64,000 bases of DNA from Fistularia commersonii (GCA_037954325.1 JBBMNZ010000017.1:12412001-12476000), one strand, 5' to 3'. Positions 31,351-43,054 are shown, counted from the first letter of the stretch. Program-made: numbers and translations. Notes: a model not told the origin generated them from the letters alone.

Positions 31351-33426
31351 ACACACACACAGAGTCACCAGAGGCACAACAGTTTTCTGATTACCCGCTG
31401 CCTGCGGTTTCTCCTCTCTTTAATAGAGAACACACACATACACACACATACACACACACACACACAAACACAAATAATGTAACGCATAATAAACAATAAA
31501 CCGATTAAACAATCGGAGCGATAAAACAGTTCCGACTGTTTCTGTGACTGATGGTGCCGTGGACGTCCAGCGCTCTGCAGGGCAGAGACACATTCCATTT
31601 AATTGTACTCGTGCTGCGATGCTAAGATGGGAAGTTCCGGGGAATTAATTTAGTTTATCATTTTTTGCCATATCCTTGACGCACCCAGGCAGCGGCGCAG
31701 ACAGTGCAGGGGTTAGCCGCTCGAGTGCACGTTTGACGAGTGGATTAATTGAAAGACAATTAACGCTTAAACTCTTAAAAAGTAGGGAGAGGTGAAGTAG
31801 TTGATATGAGTGGGTGAACGGTGACACACACACACACACACTGCAATGTTTACACGGGTCATGGTGAAGAACCGCTTGCCTCTGTGACAATTTAAAGGGA
31901 CGAAACACGTTACGCTGTTATGGCAACCGTACCTGAGAAGCAGGATGCTAAAGTCCTGTTGGTGAACGGCGGGCTGCATGTGAACTTTGACCTCCGGCTG
32001 AGGACATTACCTACCCCCCCCCCCCCCCCCCGTTGGTGGCTGAGCAACTGACACCGCTTGTCAATCATTTGTGCTTATTCCATATTTAATCTGTGTTTTA
32101 CTGTGTTTAAAACCTGCTTCTCACATTTTTTTCTTTCAAATTTGCAATTCCGCGAGCCAAGCCCTGCAGGTGGTCCGTACGCGTTTGGAATAATAAAAAT
32201 AACAATTGATAAAAAAAAAAAGACAAAAGGAACCAAACAATTACGAACAAACCACCATGATAAAAGTCGCCGCCTGAGTGCAGGCGGGGGGACATGTGTG
32301 TGCTTCCAGAGCCAATATCTAGATGTGTGTAACTTGTTTTAACTCCGCAGCTCATGCTCGGAGGCACAATTTTATGACATAACACTCAGTTAGCGTCTGA
32401 GTGGCTGTAAAAACCCACAGATTGACTTCTGCGGAAAAAGAATCAGCCGACTTGGGAGAGACCTGAGGGGATGCAGCCAGCGGAGCGAGTCGCAGCTTTG
32501 ACGCATAAGTGGTTTGTATGATTTCTCATCAGATGGCATCGACGGGCACCGGACGCTCGGCGACAAGCCGGGTCTGGCCGGCAAGAGAGACCTGGGCCAG
32601 GAGGACGAGTTCAGACCAGGTCGGTGTTTCTGCAGCAATGGACTTCCAGCTTATCCGTCTCCTTCTACTGTGACGGGAGCGGATTTGAAATCCCTGCCAG
32701 GGAGTGCGACGTTTGCAGATGTGATCTGTAGTGAGAGCGGGTGGAGGGACATCTGGGGAGGTGGAGGTGTGGAAGTCAGCTGCAAGAAATAGTGGAGGTT
32801 GGAGAAAAGGTGGAGGAACAAGCGGGTTGGAGCGGTCGGAGGGAAAAAAAAAAAGCTGAAAGCAACGGTGGGGAAGACTGAGGTGAGAGCAGCCATGATG
32901 TCTGGGTTCCTGAGAAGACAGGAAGCAGAGCTGGAGGCAGCAGAGATGAAGATGTGGAGGTCTCTTGGACAGGATCAGGAAGGAGCCATCAGAGGGACAG
33001 TACATGTTAGATTTTCTAGAGATGAAGCCAGACTGAGATTGTTTGGACCTGGACGGAGAAGGTGATGGTGAAGATCCGGGTAGAAGGATGCTGAGGTTGG
33101 AGGTCTATGCATTGACGGAAGGAGGACATGAAGAAGAGAAGGACTATTTTTGTGTTTTGTGTACAGGCACCCAAAGGATAGCAGACGAGGACATCATCCA
33201 CACCGTCATCGACTTCCTGTCCTACCTCAAACTCAAAGGTGACGTTTGTACGTCTTCATCCACGTACTGCCGTCACCATTTACAACCGCAGCTAAATACG
33301 CAAACAGATTTAGCCGCTGTTCGACTTTTTAAAAACCCATATTTGTGTGCGTGTGTTGTTGCAGAGTTGGGCGCCTTGGACAGCCTGTCTCCCTCTGTGA
33401 CGTCAGAGGAGCTGGCCAACCCTTAG
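29145..33426 (+). CDS. gal: Preprogalanin (galanin plus GMAP), complete, with a cassette exon
   Basis: Galanin is a secreted, C-terminally amidated neuropeptide acting on G-protein-coupled galanin receptors in feeding, pituitary and smooth-muscle control. Constitutive coding exons are 29145-29225, 30012-30066, 32533-32619, 33167-33238 and 33365-33426, giving 118 residues. A hydrophobic signal peptide covers about 1-19. AKEKR (28-32) ends in the dibasic cleavage site. The 29-residue hormone lies at 33-61, beginning GWTLNSAGYLLGPHGIDG, followed by GKR (62-64) for amidation and cleavage. Galanin message-associated peptide follows (65-118), with IIHTVIDFLSYLKLK and the ending SEELANP. The second coding exon ends with one base of the His-14 codon. 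The cassette exon 30707-30778 adds 24 residues there. The introns carry CA and GT tracts and a LINE fragment (32820-33140). The GC-rich TATA-bearing promoter lies just upstream. Confidence 0.97.
29585..29631. repeat. (TATAA)n pentanucleotide repeat in gal intron
   Basis: About nine units. It lies in the intron between coding exons A and B. Confidence 0.9.
30012..30066 (+). CDS. gal: gal coding exon B (cleavage site and galanin 1-13)
   Basis: Encodes AKEKRGWTLNSAGYLLGP plus the first base (C) of the next codon. The donor GTGAGT at 30067 is followed 18 bases later by (CA)23. Confidence 0.97.
30085..30130 (+). repeat. (CA)23 next to the gal exon B donor
   Basis: A pure run starting 18 bases after the 5' splice site. 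A second CA run lies at 30271-30287. Confidence 0.95.
30635..30663 (+). repeat. (GT)n upstream of the gal cassette exon
   Basis: A pure GT run of about 14 units with an imperfect GT-rich lead from 30623. It ends 43 bases before the cassette exon and is complementary to the (CA)23 at the other end of the intron. Confidence 0.95.
30707..30778 (+). CDS. gal: gal cassette exon, 24 codons, probably alternatively spliced
   Basis: A 72-base exon with acceptor TGTTTCAG and donor CAAT followed by GTAAGA. Both sides are phase 1, so it can be skipped without frame loss. Inclusion inserts RRIDHLIQIKDSPSARGRDE followed by LVTQ after galanin Pro-13 and turns His-14 into Tyr. I recall that goldfish preprogalanin has an isoform with a 24-residue insertion in the same region, which fits. 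Confidence 0.8.
31320..31361 (+). repeat. (CA)n downstream of the gal cassette exon
   Basis: A CA run with one T interruption, preceded by a short CT run. A second CA tract with TA interruptions lies at 31431-31473 and a third at 31824-31841. Confidence 0.9.
32013..32032. repeat. Poly-C tract in gal intron
   Basis: A run of about 18 C. It is prone to sequencing-length error. Confidence 0.85.
32533..32619 (+). CDS. gal: gal coding exon C (galanin 14-29, GKR, start of GMAP)
   Basis: Completes His-14 (or Tyr after the cassette) and encodes GIDGHRTLGDKPGLAGKR and DLGQEDEFRP. The donor is GTCGGT. Confidence 0.95.
32820..33140 (+). mobile_element. RTE-type LINE fragment inside a gal intron
   Basis: GAGATGAAGATGTGGAGGTC and later blocks match the 3' reverse-transcriptase region seen at 42.08-42.33 kb. 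It makes up more than half of the 547-base intron and stops about 25 bases before the next exon's acceptor. Confidence 0.65.
33167..33238 (+). CDS. gal: gal coding exon D (GMAP)
   Basis: Encodes TQRIADEDIIHTVIDFLSYL and KLK, the conserved amphipathic GMAP segment. The acceptor is GTACAG and the donor is GTGACG. Confidence 0.95.
33365..33426 (+). CDS. gal: gal coding exon E with stop
   Basis: Encodes ELGALDSLSPSVTSEELANP and TAG, a typical preprogalanin C-terminus. The acceptor is TTGCAG. Confidence 0.95.
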
Positions 33427-33692
33427 CCTGTCTGCCACCCCACGCCGACCCCCCGACCCCCTGACCGCCGACCCCCCCCTCCCCCCCGACCCCCTTTGCT
33501 GCACCAACCGCCACGCTGGATCGGTACAGAACCGACGCCGACCTCGGTACAAATATCAGAACATCTTCTGTGTCCGTGTAAATACGATGGCGTTGGCTGT
33601 AGGTTGCTAAGACGCGGGTGCGGGCGGCGGGTTCGGGGGTCTTTCTCCTATCTAACAACGCGTTCCTCGTGTGATCTCAGAGAGTTGAATGA

Positions 33693-33698
33693 AATAAA
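33693..33698 (+). terminator. gal polyadenylation signal
   Basis: AATAAA about 267 bases after the stop codon, the first canonical hexamer downstream. The 3' UTR is rich in C-runs (33450-33495). Confidence 0.7.
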
Positions 33699-34128
33699 GA
33701 CTTAAAATGGCACCGGATCCACATCCTGAATTCACGTGTCACTTCGTGGTTCATCGTGTTCTGATGGAAATAAATAAATGTTCTGTGATGATAAACCCGC
33801 TTACTGGGCTCCGAGGTCCATCGTTTGATTATTTCTAGTGTCGATCCTTGGTTTTTCTATCGACCACTGTATTCGCTTTCCTTCTGCAGCATGCTAACGC
33901 TGGTAAAGGACCAATAGGATCTTAGAGAACGTTATATCTAACAAGCTACGGCCTGCAGATGGTGTTTCAGAGTCGGACCGACATCAGGACCTCTTGGATT
34001 TTAGGAAAACCCAAGATGTCCTCCTCTTCCGGTCCCACCAAAGGAAGGTTTTCTCCACAGTCACGGCAAGAACGCTCGATATGAGTCTTATCAGATTAAA
34101 TCACATCAATGAAACAAGATAACAGATA

Positions 34129-34296
34129 CATTCATTCGTCGACGCCGCTTACCCTGCTGTCAGGGTCGCGGCGGGGCCGGGTTTTGTCCCGGGGGGTTCG
34201 TCCCGGACCGGTCGATCACAGGGCCGCATACAGAGACACACCATTCACACATCCGGACATTTATTACCTACTCGCTGTGAGATGGAAGCTTTAACT
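34129..34296 (-). repeat. tRNA-like teleost SINE copy, reverse orientation
   Basis: CGCCGCTTACCCTGCTGTCA, GGTCGCGGCGGGGCCGG and GTCGATCACAGGGCCGCATA show the 3' end and middle of the family in reverse. Confidence 0.6.
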
Positions 34297-37059
34297 GAGG
34301 CCAGAGCTAATATATTTCACATCTCGACCGTTATTGATCTTATACGTCTGACTCGTCTCCTCAAAACAGGCAGGAAGTGCTTTTAATTAACATAACAGTC
34401 TAAATACGGTCATAAAACCCGCCTCATCTAATTACTCAATACCGCCTCCAAAAGTGATCCATTGCTGGGTGCAGCTGTGATTCAACAGCTGGATAAATCC
34501 GCAGCAGATGCTTTGGGATCATCTATTCACTCACGTGTAGAAAATGTATCAATGCGCTTAAGGTTTCCAATCCCCTGCAAGCACTGCATTCAGATGCTGA
34601 AATACAGTGACTTATTTGTGTGTGAGGAACATTTTGAAGTTACTTTCTGCTTCTTGGTGAAAAACTGGTGATGTTAGAGACGCTAACCTGGTCTGGAATC
34701 AGGCTCCAATAGAGGACATGCTGGATTTCTCTCATGGCGCTTTGCTCCCACTCAGTGGTCAGATGTGTCATTGTCTCCCTGTCAGAGAGAGAATTACCAC
34801 TGTCGTTATAACTGTACTTTAGGAAACAATTTACTCTAAAAAAAAAAGGCAGAGGGGTCAAATCTAGTCATTTCAAGGTTAAGATTTCTACTGGATGAAT
34901 TCTGTCTGGACACCCAGTTTCCCTGGTTAGAATTATTAGCTAAAATGATTAAATTAATATGGATGGTTTCCTGATAAGATCGGATGCGAGAGAGAGGAGA
35001 CAGTTTGTAAAGTGATGTCACAAAGGGAAATTTTTGAAGTTGGGCCTTTTTAGTATTTGCAAGTTGAAGTAAATTCAGAGCTTCTTGGTTGCTTTGAAGA
35101 GGTCGGTAATACAACGCCAAGGATGCAGACCAACGTCAAAGCTTACAGTAACGGGGTTGGTTGACCCTGGAGTCAGGCCTCAGAGCTGCCGATAGAGGCA
35201 GCTAAAATAAGATAAGAATCACAGGTCAGTGAGAAAATGGTCCTACTGTTAGATTACAGAGATACGACAAGCCGACCTGAACCCGGACGCTGGAATCCAA
35301 CTTTGCATTCAACCTTGCAATCAAGAAGACCTGAGCAGAAAACATCTTAATCGGAGCATTCAGTTCCAGGTCTACAGATGTTTCAAGTTTCACAAGTTAT
35401 GCCCCATCAGTCAGCTCTGCATGATTATAATTAGTATTTAGAAATGATGGTTGACTTCAATCGTGATTAAGTGACAATTCTCAACAGGTGATTTCTCCAG
35501 GTGCCGTTGGGATAAAAACATAAGGATTGAGCGACACGTGTCTGGACACGGCGACATCGATATCCAACTCCAGCTGAGGTTTGAATACTACACAGAGGTT
35601 TCATATTTCATTTATCAGCCGGAAAAAAAACAGTTAGCGGCCTTTCTATATGATGCTTTACAGCAAAACGATGAAGAAGACATGAAATGTGCCGACTGTT
35701 TACAACGTTATTGCAAAGACCTGGGAAACCAGGTGTATGTAGGACGGCATGGGTATCATCTGGAGGTTCTGTCCACAGCATGGTCTTCACAGATGCAGTT
35801 GGAAATGTCAAATCTGAGCCTCGGTCAGCTGAACGCGACTGGACTGATGTTCATGGGGAAGTCGCCGCCCCAAAGGACTGCACTCCCGAGAGGGACACGC
35901 AGGCGCCCCGATTCCCTGCAGAGACCCGGGCTTGACCGGGGCTTCGTTGGTTCCATATTTGCACCATCATCCCACTGAGGCAGGAGTGGTGGACCCATCT
36001 CACCTACAGGTGTCCTACCAAAGGTTTGAACACTATCAACGCAGCAGGTTTAACTTGACAAAGATTCTGCCAATACCAATCTTCTCACAGGAGGCAAAGT
36101 AAAAGCATTGAATTTCATTCAGTTCTTGTTTATATTACTAAACATGCATTGCATTGAACAGGTGGCGATGCAGTAGAAACATAGTTTACATAATCCCCTC
36201 TCAGACACCTGAAGGTACCCGGATGCTGCGCAGATGGTCATTAAAACGGTCTTTGACCAGCCGGCGCCATTGAGCTACATTGCTGTTACTGCCAGCTGAG
36301 AGGCGACCGGGAACTTCCCGGAGGTTCACGGCAAAGGACTCATGCTGTTTAACTGAAGAACATAAAAGCAGCTCCCGAAGAGATGGCGCTTACACAAGGA
36401 ATGACGAAGAAGCAAAATAAATAAAATGAGGTTTTCATTGATTTTGATTTAGATTGACACCCCTGCAGCATAGTTCTTGGTGTTTAGGTTCCACTAGCAC
36501 GTAGTCCCGCCTGTGGGAACCGTGAACGAAATTCAGAGACGTGTCAATTCACACGACGCCCATTCTGCGACAAATAGCATCGGCTTGTTGTCGTGGGTCA
36601 GTGTGCAGACTTAAAAACCAATACGTGCTGGTTTCCTGTTTCCCATCCACCCAGGCCACAGATACTACGGCCCACGCCGCTGCACCTTGGCTGAACAATG
36701 AACGCACGCCCTACGGCGCGATGCCGGTGACACGACACATCGCGCTGCGTGCTATTCACAGCGTCCGCTGATGCTGTTTGCAACAGGTGTGTCCTCTTTT
36801 AGACTGACCTACGTGGATATGAACCCGTAGGTGTGTGTCTGCACCCCACGGGGCCATCGACTGTTTCCAGATGGACCTGCTCCAGTCGTAGCTCACGTCG
36901 CCCGGCCTGTAAGTCCAAGGTGCCGACGCCCGCACGGAGTGGCTTTGCGGATTTTGCAATTCTTACAAAGGTTCTGTGACGAACTTTACATCACTGTCTG
37001 AAAAAAATCACTGTCTATCAGAAAAAGAGGACAATGCAGCCTCAGGACGGCACTGGCCG

Positions 37060-38236
37060 GTGTCTCCACGAGCCAACCTCGTGGAGGACACAGAGCAGTG
37101 TCCCCCTGAGCTGGTCCCAAGCCCGGAGAAACGCAGAGGGTTGTGTCAGAAAGGGCAAAACCAAACATGCGAACAATAATAACCAGATCATACCGGACTA
37201 GTCGAGGCTCGGGTTAACAACGACCACCGTTGGTATAGATGACCTACAGGGTACCAATGGACACCGGGTTACTGTAGGTCAAAGAAAGAGAGGAGGAAGG
37301 CGTGTTCGGAAGCAGAGACAGAAGTGGAAAGGAAAGAGTCTGGGAATGAGAGTAGGGACTTTGAATATTGGGACTATGACAGGAAAAGGTAGAGAGTTGG
37401 TCGACATGATGCAGAGAAGGAAGGTGGACATACTGTGTGTCCAGGAGACCAGGTGGAAAGGTAGTAAGGCTAGAAGCTTAGGAGCAGGATTTAAGTTGTA
37501 GTATCATGGTTCTGAGAAGAAGAGAAATGGAGTAGGAGTTATCTTGGAGGAGTTTGTTAGGAACGCTCTGGAGGTGAAAAGGATGTCAGATAGACTTATG
37601 AGTCTGAAACTAGAAACTGAAGGTGTGATGCTCAATGTTGTTAGTGGCTACGCCAGTTAGATGAAGTGATGCAGAATATCCACAGAAATGAGAGAGTGGT
37701 CATTGGTGCAGACTTCAATGGACATGTTGGTGAAGACAATAGAGGGGATGAAGAAGTGATGGGCAGATTTGGGACACAGGATAGGAATGCAGAGGGACAG
37801 ATTTTGCAAAAAGGATGGAAATGGCTGTAGTGAACACCTTTTTCCAGAAAAAACAGGAACATAGGGTAACTTATAAGAGCGGAGGTAGGAGCATGTAGGT
37901 AGACTACATCTTGTATAGATGAGGTAACCTGAAAGAGATCAGTGACTGCAAAGTAGTCGTAGGTGAGAGTTTAGCCCGACAGCATAGGATGGTGGTTTGT
38001 AGGATGACTCTGGTGACAAGGATGATCAAGAGGACGAAGGCAGAGCAGATGATAGAGTGGTGGAAGCTGAAAAGGGAGGAGGGTTGTATGTTTATTTATT
38101 TATTTATTGACGTAGTGAGATAGGATATGAAGGTAGTTGGTGTGAGAGAGGAGGATACCGAGAATAGAGTTAGATGGAGAAAGTTGATTTGCTGTGACGA
38201 CTCCTGATGGGAAAAGCCGAAAGAAGAAGAAGAAGA
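37060..38236 (+). mobile_element. RTE-type LINE, broken and internally deleted
   Basis: The 5' part (to about 37.3 kb) matches the leader of a common teleost RTE retrotransposon. From 37346 the frame reads MRVGTLNIGTMTGKG, then VDILCVQETRWKG, which are apurinic-endonuclease motifs. It then meets an in-frame TAG before YHGSEKKRNGVGVI. Further on are VVSGYA and VVIGADFNGHVG. After about 37.98 kb the reverse transcriptase is almost wholly missing, and the copy ends in the family's 3' tail with GGGAAAAGCCGAAAGAAGAA. It is inactive. Confidence 0.8.
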
Positions 38237-39849
38237 TCAGAAGGGGATGGACATGTCAGCTCAGCTGTTTCTACCTGGAGGGTGTTCAAAATACAACGTC
38301 CAGTTACTTGAAGACTAAAACCTAGGTCTTCTGAGGAGCATCTTGCAGATGAGCAGATCCTTGTGTTGTCCACCCAGGACCTCTACACCCCACTTCAGTT
38401 GGGAGTGGCTGCCACAGGGGGTGAAGACAGCATGTGTTAAGTTATGCATTCTTTTGGAAACGGTTTTGCGCCACATAATATGAACGCAAGAGAAAAGGTG
38501 TGCTCAGAGAGAGTTCTGATGAATGAACCCCCTTCTTTGTTAGATGTTTTGGAGAACGCCAGCTTGGTAGGAAAACATGTCAAAATGATCCTGGAACCCC
38601 ATCAATCACACATATTCCTCCAGGACAGGTAGACAGTCTTTCCCATGATTGAAGCCAGAGCCAGAACATCCAACCATCAGCCTGAGACAAGTTACAACAA
38701 TGACTAATCTTTATATATCTCAAGACTTCATTTCTCTAATGACAGATTCTAAAAGGGTTTGAAGAATGTGCATCTTTTAAGTGTAGACTTGTACATTAAA
38801 GTTTGCCCAAAGAAATGCTGAAAAACACAGATTCAGGTGTCTATCAGAACTGACAGATGTACCCTTGTCTCTGGGATTACCAACACGTAAAATGTATTCC
38901 ATTTAGGCTTTAAATCACGCAAAAATATGTAATTGCTGCTTTTTAAATGTGTGCAAGTCAAGGAAACCTGCCTCTGCACCAAATCCCAGTGCCTCAAACT
39001 GCAAGTGCTATTAATTCACGTGAATCGTAATCCGGACCGGCAGCACAGCGCCAACTCCACAAAACCCAAAACCCACCCGATCCTTGCCTGAATGCATTAA
39101 AATAACCAAACAAAAATGCAACTGACCCTCTGGGTTTGCAATGACATGTAAATGTGTTTTCCTCTTCCAGTTACTGTCCGTGTTTTGCGGGCGGGGTGAT
39201 GTGCAGCAGCTGTGGATGCTCCACCTGGGTGCATCAGAAGGCAATACGGGAGAATCCCAATTATTAACATATTTAGAAATATATGAATTTGAGGGTAGTT
39301 GTGGGATGGTAAAGGGAGGCTCGCAGCTAACTGACAGGCCCATCCAGTCTGTGGCCGCTGAGAAACTATGGATTGCTGCAGGCTGTCGGAGCAGGTACAG
39401 ACAGTAAGGCATGGGGAGCGCGGCGAGTGCCATTGATTGTTTGTAATTGTCATTTCAGCCCAGTCGGCGAGAGCCACACTTAGCAGGTCTGGTTCGACGG
39501 CACTCTAACTGGAAATCACTCATAGAGGAGCCATGATGTTTCCCGGCAGTCTCCGATGTGTTCCTCAGACAGGCTTTGTGGCTGCAAGGACGGGATAATT
39601 GCTCAAATTTTCTCCACGGACACAATTCATAGCACCGTCATAGGCTTCATCCGAAGCAAAATCTTTGTGTTAAATGTTCATTGCCAGGTTTCTTCTTTCG
39701 ATTATCATTAAGGCTGTCAGAATTGCGACTCTTTTAGGGCGCGTCCCGCTCATCTGCATGCAAAAGATTGTCACAGGGAAAGCAGGAGATGTCAAAGTTC
39801 GGCACGACAAAGGGCTGCGACAACAAATGCTTGAGCTGCGTGAAGAACT

Positions 39850-40080
39850 AGAAATCCTCCAACTTCTTGATCTCCACTCCCTTTAGCATCACTGTTCCTC
39901 TTGGGTTCCTTTCATTCACAAACATATATTCTGTCTTTCTGCGACTAACCTTCATTCCTCTCCATTCCACAGCAAACCTCCACCTCTAAGGATTTTTCCT
40001 CATTCAGCATCTGCAGATCGACTGCATTAAACAAAATCACGCCCGGACACGTCTTTCGCCGCGGGTCCCCTGACATCCTC
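39850..40080 (-). mobile_element. RTE-type LINE fragment, minus strand
   Basis: The minus strand reads close to the reverse-transcriptase C-terminal region (GMERNEG, then KDRIYVCE, then KEPKRNSDAKG), with stops. It is the same family as the 37.1 kb copy. Confidence 0.65.
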
Positions 40081-41657
40081 TTATCAAAAATTTGCACACC
40101 TCTGTATGAAAGCATCAGTTAGTTATAATATAAAGTGAAAGAAAACGAGTAGCTCAAAGCAGGTAGGAGGCTGGTCGACAGGCCGGCTCTGTTTTGTAGT
40201 AGCTGTAGGTGGAGGGACAGCTGCTCTAACTATCATTGATCAGCCTACTGACTCATATAGACTCTAAACACACGTGGTATGGCTGATGAGCTCAAAGAAA
40301 CACACCTACAACATCTGTGTAGGTTAACGTGTTTGTTTTGGTCCACTGTTGTCTTTGCACCATGCGAAAGGGATGACGGGAGGTGCTGAACGAGATGATG
40401 AAGATGACGACGTATCGAACCAAACAAGGCCTCCCGTGTTCATTTGCAGGAACATTAATGGTGTTCGTAAACTAACATTTACAAAATACCCTTAGGTTCT
40501 GAGATTTTGCAAGAAACACCAGGTTCTTCAAAGCTAACAGAACCCGATGAACCCTATTCTCGAATGCAGCTCAACGGGTAACTTCAGAACCCCTGAGGTA
40601 CTCGACACTCCTTGCAGACGGGAGATGAGTGAGCGGCTCTCTGCAGAATGGACCTCCTTGTTTGCACGGAGACTCATTGGACAGTAAATTATGAGCAAAA
40701 CTTGAATCTAGAAACCTTAAAGGGTGAAATGGGAAATAAAACTCTGGCCCAAACATGCAAAAATAGTCACATTTGTTGCCAATCAGTGGAGATAGGACCT
40801 TGATGAAGTCATGAGTAATTCAGACAGAAATTTTTAATCCAGAGCTAAAGGGAAAGCCATTGAACGATTATCAATAAGCCATCTGCCCTTCAGTCTTTAT
40901 CAAAAACAGCACATGGCAAACTGGCAGACCACTTCTAATCATGCTAAAGTAGCTTTATGTCGTTTCCGGCGGTAAAAAAGAAACCAGCTTCATGCATGAG
41001 AACCTACAGCTTTCAGGAGGGGGAGTTTAAACCTGCAGACAGTGGAGTCACAATTGGCTTGGAGAAAATATGGGGAAAAATCTATGGTTTTCTGAGAGAC
41101 TTCTAAATGCCTTTGTGCTCCAGGGCGTGACAATCAATGTGTTCATCAGAAGATATATTTGTGCATCGAGGTGGCCAGTGTTGCTAATAACTCCTGCCGC
41201 AGTGGAGTGCTATGCCCAGGACGAGCATCTGGAGCAGGCTGGACAGTGTCACACTCTGATTCTCAACACAATGTCCCAAATACAACAACACATAAAAAGG
41301 AAGCATGAAAGCAATGCCGTGGCCACATCACACTGGTCACGATGAAGACCGTGAAAACAGGAACCTTCAGCCACCAGCCGATGCCGAACAATGAATATGA
41401 AATCATTCAAGTGTGTTATGACTCGGTGTGGCAGCTTTAATAACATTTTTAAAGTAAATATCTACCCAAATATATATATATATAAATATAGGTACACACA
41501 CACACACACACATATTCCCAAACTCAAGCACATATATATGAACCCTAAATCAATAGTCATGCTGAGTTTGGGAATATTATGCAGAATTTATTCATTCATT
41601 TTAATCCTCAGAAGCAAAATATATACCATTTTATATATCGGTATATATATATATATA

Positions 41658-41935
41658 CCGTAATTTCCGGACGATAAGCCGCAACTTTTTTCATGTAAAC
41701 AACGATGCGGCTAATATATGGACTTTGGGGGGGGACGCTTACAAGCTTCACGCCGCTAAAACATTTATCCTCGACACATCGGACCGATGAAATGACCAGG
41801 AAATTCTGAATGCGTTCAACTCCGACACCGAAGAAGACGAGTGACGGTTTTAGTGCGCAGGAGGAAGCCCGAGATAGCGACCGGCTCGCCGGTGCGGCTT
41901 ATATTGAGGTGCGCTCAATAGTCCGGAAATTACGG
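41658..41935. mobile_element. Inverted-repeat DNA element (MITE), 278 bp
   Basis: Perfect 15-bp terminal inverted repeats CCGTAATTTCCGGAC at both ends, flanked by TATA on each side (TA target). The interior shares GATGCGGCTAAT and an acidic NSDTEEDE-coding stretch with the older copy at 4545-5042. No transposase. Confidence 0.85.
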
Positions 41936-42079
41936 TATATGAAATATATGTATAGCAAAATATGTTTCAAAACCACGTAAATAATAGCTAATGGCTAAAT
42001 TGTGCATTTTACACACGCAAGCGCACGCACACACGTAATCTGCTGTTAACTGACTCAAAGGACCATAAACATATCAAAG

Positions 42080-42330
42080 GATGCTTGTCGATATGAAGAT
42101 GTGGAGGTTCTCGTTTGCGAGAGAGAAGGACGGACAGGATCGGAGTCCATCAGAGAGACAGAACTTGTCAGATGTTGTGGACATAAAGTCAGGCTGAGAT
42201 GATTTAGACATGGACAGAGGAGGGATCTGGGTAGAAGACCAGACAGGAGGTTTATGGATGGATGGATGGGACGAGGACAGGAAGTCAGTTGGTGTGAGAG
42301 AGCAGGATGGATGAAGATGACAAACAAGAA
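42080..42330 (+). mobile_element. RTE-type LINE 3' fragment
   Basis: GATGAAGATGTGGAGGTTCT through CAGTTGGTGTGAGAGAGCAG correspond to the end of the family's reverse-transcriptase ORF. It has a (GGAT)n run inside. Confidence 0.7.
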
Positions 42331-43026
42331 CCAACATTTTCCACTGCGAAAGCTTGATTATTTGAGAAGCTTCCCACAGATAAAAGCAGCGCCTGGCCCG
42401 CGGCCTCCCAGGTAAGCTGCCGTCCTAACAAATCCAGAGCTCCATTCTGTAGAGCGATGTGAGCAATGTTGGCCTTGCACCTGTTTAAAGCAGCAAAACC
42501 GCAAAAATAAGACTAAAATGACAAACCTCTAGCAACGACAGAGGAACGTATAAAAATTCTATCTCGAACTTTGCAATTTAGTTCATCAAGCAAATAAAAC
42601 ATGGTTAAGCGGGGAATAATAACAGCTCCTTTGGCTGGACTTTGTATTCCGATTGGCTAGTTTTGGATTTCTTTTTCCAGATGTCAGTTAGAATAAAGGG
42701 TACAACAGGGGGATGGGACACTGAGCGGCTGGGCCGGCTCCTTATTTTGTGATACTTTGCTGGAAGAGCTCGGAAATGTAAATCAGATGCTAATATATGA
42801 AATAGAAAAGTAAATAAGAGTGTTAATGCAGGGGATAACATGGCATGCGGCATATTTGTGGAAATCGCACAGCCAGTCCATGGTATTGATGTTGTGCAGA
42901 GCGGACGGCGGCCGTGACGTCAGCCAGTGTTTTTGAACTGTTTTTTTAGACTCTAGTAAACAGGAGCCCTGCCAGGTCTCACGGGGCGCTGGGATCGAAC
43001 CGCGCACCGCTCCTGGCTCGGCGGGC

Positions 43027-43035
43027 AAATAAAAG
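43027..43035 (+). promoter_or_regulatory. TATA-like box of spx2
   Basis: AATAAAAG preceded by a GC-rich stretch, about 70 bases before a good splice donor. It fits a start of transcription near 43055. Confidence 0.5.
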
Positions 43036-43054
43036 CGGTGTGTTAGTCTCCGGT

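Larger units (their letters stand above)
33720..43020. other. Intergenic stretch between gal and spx2
   Basis: No gene is recognised in these 9.3 kb. It holds a tRNA-like SINE (34129-34296), an RTE LINE with large deletion (37060-38236), two more RTE fragments (39850-40080 and 42080-42330), an inverted-repeat element (41658-41935) and TA/CA microsatellites near 41.47-41.51 kb. The unique blocks at 35.5-36.0 and 39.4-39.85 kb have no identified role. Confidence 0.6.

Noticed and set aside
33043..33426. 127-codon frame covering the end of gal
   Set aside because: It joins LINE sequence in the intron, two real gal exons and the intron between them. Splice sites and homology show that only 33167-33238 and 33365-33426 code.
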